Source of the DNA: Porticoccaceae bacterium
Lineage (GTDB): Bacteria > Pseudomonadota > Gammaproteobacteria > Pseudomonadales > Porticoccaceae
DNA: 64,000 nucleotides
Direction of reading: 5' to 3'
NCBI GenBank assembly: GCA_024639885.1
Contig: JAHEGD010000005.1
Location: 1 to 64,000, forward strand
Below the pieces are notes generated by a model. That model had not been told where the DNA came from. It worked only from the letters and a program-made list of their open reading frames with translations, and did not search any database. Shown here piece by piece: positions 58,511-64,000 of this stretch; within the stretch, counting starts at the first letter, position 1, and every line of letters begins with the position of its first letter. A program made the position numbers and the translations under genes.

Positions 58511-59289
58511 GCCGGATCGCGGCAGAAGGCCGGCTTGTCGGCGCTGCTCATGGCCGGGTTGTAGCGGTAGCCGTCGCTGTCGAAGTCGAGCAACTGCTCT
58601 GGGTCGCTCGGCTGCTGCTTAATAATGAACGCCGCCATCGCGCCGCGCGCCCGCTTGGCGTAAAAACTAATGATCTTGTAGTCACCGTTCTTGCGGTCGT
58701 AAAACTGCGGGGTGATCAATCGGCCGTCGAGCTGGCCACTCTTTACTGAGCGGAAGTACTCGTTAGAGGCGAGGTTGACGACCGTCTTGTCGCGCTGCTC
58801 GGCGAGAGCGCTGTTGAGCTCGGCGGTGATCTGATCGCCCCAAAACTGGTAGAGATCGGCGCCGCGCGAGTTGGCAAATTTGGTGCCCATCTCCAGCCGG
58901 TAGGGCTGCATCAGATCGAGCGGGCGCAGCACGCCGTAGAGCCCAGAGAGAATCCGTAGATGGCGCTGGGCGTAGTCGAGCTCGGCACCGCTCAGCGAGT
59001 CGGCGTCGAGCCCCTGGTAGACATCGCCCTGAAAGGCAAACAGCGCCGGCTGCGCGTTGGCGTCGTCAAACGGCTGCGCCCAAGTTTGAAAGCGTTCAAA
59101 ATTGAGCGTCGCCAAGCTGTCGCTCAGTTTCATCAGCCCGCCGACCTCGGCCGGCGACAGCCGCTGCAGCTGGTCGATCAACTGCTGGGCGTGGTCGAGC
59201 AGCACAGGTTGGGTCGGCGCGGGACGCTCGGCCGGCCACGGGCAAGCCCCGCTATCGAGTTTTTTTGCGGGAGAGATTACCATCAACAT
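58507..59289 (-). CDS. yaaA: peroxide stress protein YaaA (DUF328)
   Basis: MLMVISPAKKLD...LMKLSDSLATLNFERFQ...FAFQGDVYQGLDA...LRILSGLYGVLRPLDLMQPYRLEMGTK. Confidence 0.95.
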   Translation of the reverse strand: MLMVISPAKKLDSGACPWPAERPAPTQPVLLDHAQQLIDQLQRLSPAEVGGLMKLSDSLATLNFERFQTWAQPFDDANAQPALFAFQGDVYQGLDADSLSGAELDYAQRHLRILSGLYGVLRPLDLMQPYRLEMGTKFANSRGADLYQFWGDQITAELNSALAEQRDKTVVNLASNEYFRSVKSGQLDGRLITPQFYDRKNGDYKIISFYAKRARGAMAAFIIKQQPSDPEQLLDFDSDGYRYNPAMSSADKPAFCRDPA

Positions 59290-59379
59290 AGTCAGATCCT
59301 TGCGCCGTTTGCCGCTATTATAGGGCGCTGCGGTGTGAGTTAAAGAGCCGTTCGCGGCGGCCGCCAACAGGAGTGAGCA

Positions 59380-60663
59380 ATGACTGTCAGTTTACGTTTT
59401 TCAGCGCCGCGGCGCTGGGCGCTAGCGGTTGCCGCGGTGGCGCTGTGCGGCTGTGCCGTCAACCCGGTTACCGGCCAGCGCGAACTGTCGCTGGTCAGCG
59501 AGCAGCAGGAGTTGGCGATCGGTGCGGCCAACTACGCCAACTACCGCCAGCAACAGGGCGGCGACTACTACCTAGAGCCAGAGCTCAGCGACTACGTCGC
59601 CGATATCGGCCGCCGCTTGGCCGCCCACAGCGACCGCCCGGAGCTGCCCTATGAATTTGTCGTGGTCAACAACCCCACCGCCAACGCCTGGGCGCTACCG
59701 GGCGGCAAGATCGCTATCAACAGCGGGCTGTTGCGCCACCTCACCGATGAGGCGCAGCTGGCCGCGGTGATCGGTCACGAGATCATCCACGCCGCCGCCC
59801 GCCACGGCGCCGCCCAGATGAGCCGCGGCATGCTGCTCAACGTCGGCTTGGCGGCGATTGCGGCCGGCAGCCAGGGCAGCAGTGCCGAGTGGCTCGGTAC
59901 CGCCTCACAGTACGGGGCGGCGGCGTGGATGGCGCGCTACGGCCGCGACGACGAGCTCGAATCCGACTACCACGGCATTGAGCTGATGGTCGCCGCCGGT
60001 TACGACCCAGAGGCCGCCGTCGAGTTGCAGGAGACCTTCGTCAAGCTCAGCGAAGGGCGCAACAGCGATTTTATCGCCGGCCTGTTCGCCAGCCACCCGC
60101 CGTCGCAGCAGCGGGTTGACGCCAACCGCGCCCACGCCAGCGCGCTCGGGGTTGGCGGCCAGCGCCACGCCGACCGCTACGCGGCGGCGACCGCGGCGCT
60201 GCGCCGCGCCGAGCCCGCCTACCGGGCAGCCGAGCTGGCCGGCAAGCGACTCGCTGAGAAAAACTACCGCCAGGCGCTCGCTGAAAGCGACCGCGCCGTC
60301 GAGCGGCTGCCGGCCCAGCAGCAGTTTTGGCTGCTGCGCGCAGCGATCTGGCGCGGGCTCGATGAGCCGAGCAAAGCCGAGCAGGCCTTGGCTACCGCCA
60401 TCAGCAAAAACCGCGACTACTTCTTGCCCCACCTGCAGCGCGCTGCACTGCGCTGGCAGCGCGGCGACCGCCGCGCCGCGGCAGACGACTACCGGGCCAG
60501 CTACCGCCACTTAAAAACCGCTCAGGCGGCCTACTTTATCGGCATGGCGGCGCTCGATGCTGGCGATACCGCCAGCGCCGACAGTTACTTTGCCAGCGCC
60601 GTCCAGCTCGGTGGCGAGTACGCCCAACTGGCCGCCGCAGAGCGCCAAAAACTGCGCAACTAA
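59380..60663 (+). CDS. M48 family metalloprotease with C-terminal TPR-like region (BepA/LoiP-like), lipoprotein
   Basis: Lipobox LCGC; CAVNPVTGQRELSLVSE; HEXXH motif VIGHEIIHAAARHGA; C-terminal repeat region. Confidence 0.92.
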   Translation: MTVSLRFSAPRRWALAVAAVALCGCAVNPVTGQRELSLVSEQQELAIGAANYANYRQQQGGDYYLEPELSDYVADIGRRLAAHSDRPELPYEFVVVNNPTANAWALPGGKIAINSGLLRHLTDEAQLAAVIGHEIIHAAARHGAAQMSRGMLLNVGLAAIAAGSQGSSAEWLGTASQYGAAAWMARYGRDDELESDYHGIELMVAAGYDPEAAVELQETFVKLSEGRNSDFIAGLFASHPPSQQRVDANRAHASALGVGGQRHADRYAAATAALRRAEPAYRAAELAGKRLAEKNYRQALAESDRAVERLPAQQQFWLLRAAIWRGLDEPSKAEQALATAISKNRDYFLPHLQRAALRWQRGDRRAAADDYRASYRHLKTAQAAYFIGMAALDAGDTASADSYFASAVQLGGEYAQLAAAERQKLRN

Positions 60664-60672
60664 GGACCCACT

Positions 60673-61248
60673 ATGATCAACTTACCGGCGGCTCGCTCGC
60701 CACTGCAGTGGCTGGCTTGCGGGTCGGCGCTCCTCCAGCGGCTGGTCGATGGCCTCGGCCGGCTGGCCGGCTGGCTGGTGTTGGCGATGGCCTTGGCGAC
60801 TGCGCTGATTGTGCTGTTGCGCTACTACTTTGGGTTTGGCTCGATCGCCCTCCAAGAGGGGGTGACCTATCTCCACGCGACGGTGTTTATGGTTGGCGCC
60901 GCCTATGCCGCACAGCGCGATCAGCACGTGCGGGTGGATATCTTCTACCGTCGGTTTAGCCGCCGCGCCCAGCTCTGGGTCAATTTAATCGGTACCCTGG
61001 TATTTTTGTTGCCGGTCATGGCGCTGCTGTTTTTCTACTCGCTCGACTATGTCGCCGCCAGCTGGGCGCTCGGCGAGCGCTCGGCCGACGGCGGCGGGCT
61101 CGCCTACCGCTACCTGCTGAAAAGCCTGCTGCTAGTGCTGCCGGCACTGATGGCGCTGCACGCGTTGAGCGCGCTCATCGACGCGGCACTGGAGCTGGCC
61201 GGCCAGCCGCTGCCGGCACGCGCCCCGCACAGCGAGGGCCGCGTCTGA
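60673..61248 (+). CDS. TRAP transporter small permease (DctQ-like)
   Basis: Four TM segments; LQEGVTYLHATVFMVGAAYAAQRDQHVRVDIFYRR; followed directly by a DctM-like gene. Confidence 0.9.
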   Translation: MINLPAARSPLQWLACGSALLQRLVDGLGRLAGWLVLAMALATALIVLLRYYFGFGSIALQEGVTYLHATVFMVGAAYAAQRDQHVRVDIFYRRFSRRAQLWVNLIGTLVFLLPVMALLFFYSLDYVAASWALGERSADGGGLAYRYLLKSLLLVLPALMALHALSALIDAALELAGQPLPARAPHSEGRV

Positions 61249-62609
61249 TGGCCGAGTGGATCCCGCTGTTGATGTTTGCCACAGTCTGCCTGACGCTGCT
61301 GCTCGGCTACCCGGTGGCGCTGACCCTGAGCGGTACCGCGCTGCTGTTTGCCGGCGCCGGCCTGCTCGGCGGCCAGTTTGATAACGCCTACTTGCACGCT
61401 CTGCCCAACCGGGTGTTTGGGGTGATGGAGAACACCACCCTGATCGCCGTGCCGCTGTTTGTGTTGATGGGGGTGCTGCTGGAAAAATCTAAGCTCGCCG
61501 AAGAGCTGCTCAGCTCGATGGCGGCGCTGCTCGGCGGCCTGCGCGGCGGGCTGGCGCTCTCTGTGCTGCTGGTCGGCGCGCTGCTCGCCGCCAGCACCGG
61601 TATCGTCGGCGCCACCGTGGTGACCATGGGGCTGATGTCGCTGCCGACCCTGCGCGCACGCGGCTACAGCGACAGCGCCGCAACCGGCATGATCTGTGCG
61701 ACCGGCACCCTCGGACAGATTATTCCCCCCTCGATTGCGCTGGTACTGCTCGGCGATATCCTCTCCACCTCCTACCAGCAGGCGCAGCTGAGTATGGGTA
61801 TCTTCAACCCCAAGACGGTCTCGGTCGGCGACCTGTTTGTCGGCGCGCTGGTGCCGGGTGCGCTGTTGGTTCTGTTTTACGCGTTCTATCTGTTGGTCTT
61901 TGCGCGGCCGACTGCCGAGGCCGCCGACGCGGCAGAGCAGCGCCCCAGCGCACTGCAGCTGTTGGCGACGCTGCTGCCGCCGGTTGTGCTGATCGTCGCG
62001 GTACTCGGCTCGATACTGGCCGGCGCGGCCACCCCCACCGAGGCGGCCGGGGTCGGTGCGGTCGGCGCGCTGCTGTTGGCGCTCGGCAAGCGCCAGCTCA
62101 GTGGCGCGCGGCTGCGCGAGGTGCTGCGCAACACCGTCGAGGTTACCTCGATGGTGTTTCTGATTTTGATCGGCGCGGCGCTATTCTCACTGGTGTTCCG
62201 CGGCTTTGGCGGCGAGGAGCTGGTCAGCCACTACTTCACCAATATGCCAGGTGGCACGACCGGAGCGCTGCTGGTGGTGATGGCGGTAATTTTTCTGCTC
62301 GGCTTTATTCTCGATTTTATTGAGATCACCTATGTGGTGATCCCGATCGTCGGGCCGATCTTGCTGGCGATGGGGGTCGACCCGATCTGGCTCGGGGTGA
62401 TGGTGGCGATCAATCTGCAGACTTCGTTTTTAACCCCGCCGTTTGGATTTGCCCTGTTCTATCTGCGCGGCGTGGCGCCGGCCGATATCCCGACCGCGGC
62501 GATCTACCGCGGCGTGCTGCCGTTTATTGTTATCCAGCTGCTGCTGCTCGCCCTGCTGGCGATCTGGCCGCAGCTGGTCACCTGGCTGCCGGCGCAAGTC
62601 TACGGCTAG
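61248..62609 (+). CDS. TRAP transporter large permease (DctM-like)
   Basis: 12-TM-like; TGIVGATVVTMGLMSLPTL...GQIIPPSIALVLLGD...TPTEAAGVGAVGALLLAL...LTPPFGFALFYLRGVAP. Confidence 0.95.
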   Translation: MAEWIPLLMFATVCLTLLLGYPVALTLSGTALLFAGAGLLGGQFDNAYLHALPNRVFGVMENTTLIAVPLFVLMGVLLEKSKLAEELLSSMAALLGGLRGGLALSVLLVGALLAASTGIVGATVVTMGLMSLPTLRARGYSDSAATGMICATGTLGQIIPPSIALVLLGDILSTSYQQAQLSMGIFNPKTVSVGDLFVGALVPGALLVLFYAFYLLVFARPTAEAADAAEQRPSALQLLATLLPPVVLIVAVLGSILAGAATPTEAAGVGAVGALLLALGKRQLSGARLREVLRNTVEVTSMVFLILIGAALFSLVFRGFGGEELVSHYFTNMPGGTTGALLVVMAVIFLLGFILDFIEITYVVIPIVGPILLAMGVDPIWLGVMVAINLQTSFLTPPFGFALFYLRGVAPADIPTAAIYRGVLPFIVIQLLLLALLAIWPQLVTWLPAQVYG

Positions 62610-62635
62610 CCGGCCACCTTCACAGCGGAGCCCCT

Positions 62636-63034
62636 ATGACCGACACCCCAACGCAAGCCGACCAACCGAGCGGTGAACTGCTGCTGCAGACCGTGGCAAT
62701 GCCCAAAGAGACCAACACCAACGGCGATATCTTTGGTGGCTGGCTGCTCAGCCAGATGGATATCGCCGGCGGGGTGATGGCCGAGCGGGTCGCCGGTGGC
62801 CGCACGGTAACGGTGGCGATCTCGAGCATGGCGTTTATCCGCCCGGTGCCGGTCGGGGCGATTATCAGCTGCTACGGGCAGTTGGTGAGTGTTGGCCGCA
62901 GCTCGATCAAGCTGCTGCTGACGGTCTGGTGCCAGCCGCGGCTGACCGGCGAGCTGCACAAAGTGACCGAGGGCGAGTTTGTCTTTGTCGCCATCGACGA
63001 GCGCGGCAACTCGCGGCCGATCGAGCGCGCTTAA
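62636..63034 (+). CDS. acyl-CoA thioesterase (YciA-like hotdog)
   Basis: LQTVAMPKETNTNGDIFGGWLLSQMDIAGGVMAER. Confidence 0.93.
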   Translation: MTDTPTQADQPSGELLLQTVAMPKETNTNGDIFGGWLLSQMDIAGGVMAERVAGGRTVTVAISSMAFIRPVPVGAIISCYGQLVSVGRSSIKLLLTVWCQPRLTGELHKVTEGEFVFVAIDERGNSRPIERA

Positions 63035-63993
63035 AACTTTATCTGGGCAAACGCCTCGGCGCGCAGCCGCGGCGATTCGTTGACCAGTTGATGGCCGGCG
63101 CCGCGGACCATGGCCACCTGCAGCGCCGGGAACTGGCGCGCAAAGTTGGCTAGATTGCGTCGCCGGGCGACCGTGTGGTCGCAGTCGCCCTGAATAATCC
63201 GCACCCCGGCCGGGCCGCTGCGCTGCTTGAAGGCGACGATCCAGCGCTGCATGGCGCGCAGCCAGGCGAGCGGGATGACCCGGGTCTGCAGCGGGTCGCG
63301 GTGGGCCAGAAAGTGGTTGAAGTCGGGGTTGCTGGTGTTGGGTTTAAAGCCGCGCGGAATGGTTGCCAGCAGCGGCCCGAGCAGTGCCAGCAGCCAGCGC
63401 TGCACCGGCCAGTGGGCCGGCTCAAGCAGCGGCGCAAACAGGTTGAGTGACTGCCACGGCGCCCCCGGCACCGGGTGGTCGACCAGGTGCTGGAGCAGAA
63501 TGGCGCCGCCGGTGCTCTGGCCGAGCCCGACCAGCGGCAGCGCCGGCCACTGCGCGACCGCCGCCAGCAGCGCGTCGAGCGCCAGCTGGTAGTGGTTAAA
63601 GTCGTCGATGCTGGCCCGCGGGCCGCTGCTTAAACCGTGGCCGGGCAGGTCGAAGCAGAGCACCTCGCAGTCGCGCGCCAACAGCTCTTTGATCAGGTGG
63701 TGGTAGAGCCCGCAGTGGTCCATGTAACCGTGCACCACCAGCGCCCGGCGCTTCGCCAGCGGCGGCTGCCAGCGGTACCAGACCACCCGCTCGGTCGCTT
63801 CGGTGGTCAGCGCCGCGCTGCTAAAACGCAGCTGCTCGCTCGGTGCGGGCAGCTGGTAGTAGGCGAGGTGGGCGGCCAACTCGGCGCTCAGCTGCGCTGG
63901 CTCGGTGGCCGCGTCAATCGCTGGCCAGGGCTGCTTGAGCAGCCGTTCGGCGCAGGCGCGGTGGTCGCTGTCGCGGGCAGGGGTGGCGGTCAT
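63031..63993 (-). CDS. alpha/beta hydrolase (monoacylglycerol lipase/lysophospholipase-like)
   Basis: ALVVHGYMDHCGLYHHLIKELLARDCEVLCFDLPGHGLSSGPRASIDDF...LVGLGQSTGGAIL. Confidence 0.88.
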   Translation of the reverse strand: MTATPARDSDHRACAERLLKQPWPAIDAATEPAQLSAELAAHLAYYQLPAPSEQLRFSSAALTTEATERVVWYRWQPPLAKRRALVVHGYMDHCGLYHHLIKELLARDCEVLCFDLPGHGLSSGPRASIDDFNHYQLALDALLAAVAQWPALPLVGLGQSTGGAILLQHLVDHPVPGAPWQSLNLFAPLLEPAHWPVQRWLLALLGPLLATIPRGFKPNTSNPDFNHFLAHRDPLQTRVIPLAWLRAMQRWIVAFKQRSGPAGVRIIQGDCDHTVARRRNLANFARQFPALQVAMVRGAGHQLVNESPRLRAEAFAQIKF

Positions 63994-64000
63994 GGCACTC

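Overview
This 64 kb window is a GC-rich, very compact gammaproteobacterial chromosomal segment spanning the replication-origin neighbourhood. Gene order resembles the Pseudomonas-type oriC region (trkA-rsmB-fmt-def-dprA-tsaC-hemF-aroE; atpIBEFHAGDC; parB-parA-rsmG-mnmG; rpmH-rnpA-yidD-yidC-mnmE; dnaA-dnaN-recF-gyrB; glyS-glyQ). I saw no rRNA, tRNA, CRISPR array, IS element or prophage. Main points: (1) the rpmH-mnmE block is inverted relative to the usual arrangement, and DnaA-box clusters lie on both sides of it, suggesting a split or relocated oriC; (2) two perfect 16-bp parS palindromes lie inside recF; (3) five of seven convergent gene pairs end in a shared 4-bp palindromic stop (CTAG/TTAA); (4) a lower-GC accessory pair next to glmS encodes a GT2-like glycosyltransferase and a cyanophycin-synthetase-like ATP-grasp protein whose frame is broken by one TAA codon; (5) there are unusual domain architectures: MsrA-thioredoxin-like-MsrB, a retropepsin-like/RimK fusion, and AtpB with a roughly 70-aa insertion; (6) a perfect 22-bp palindrome lies just after atpE. 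All identifications come from reading the translated sequences. No database searches were run.
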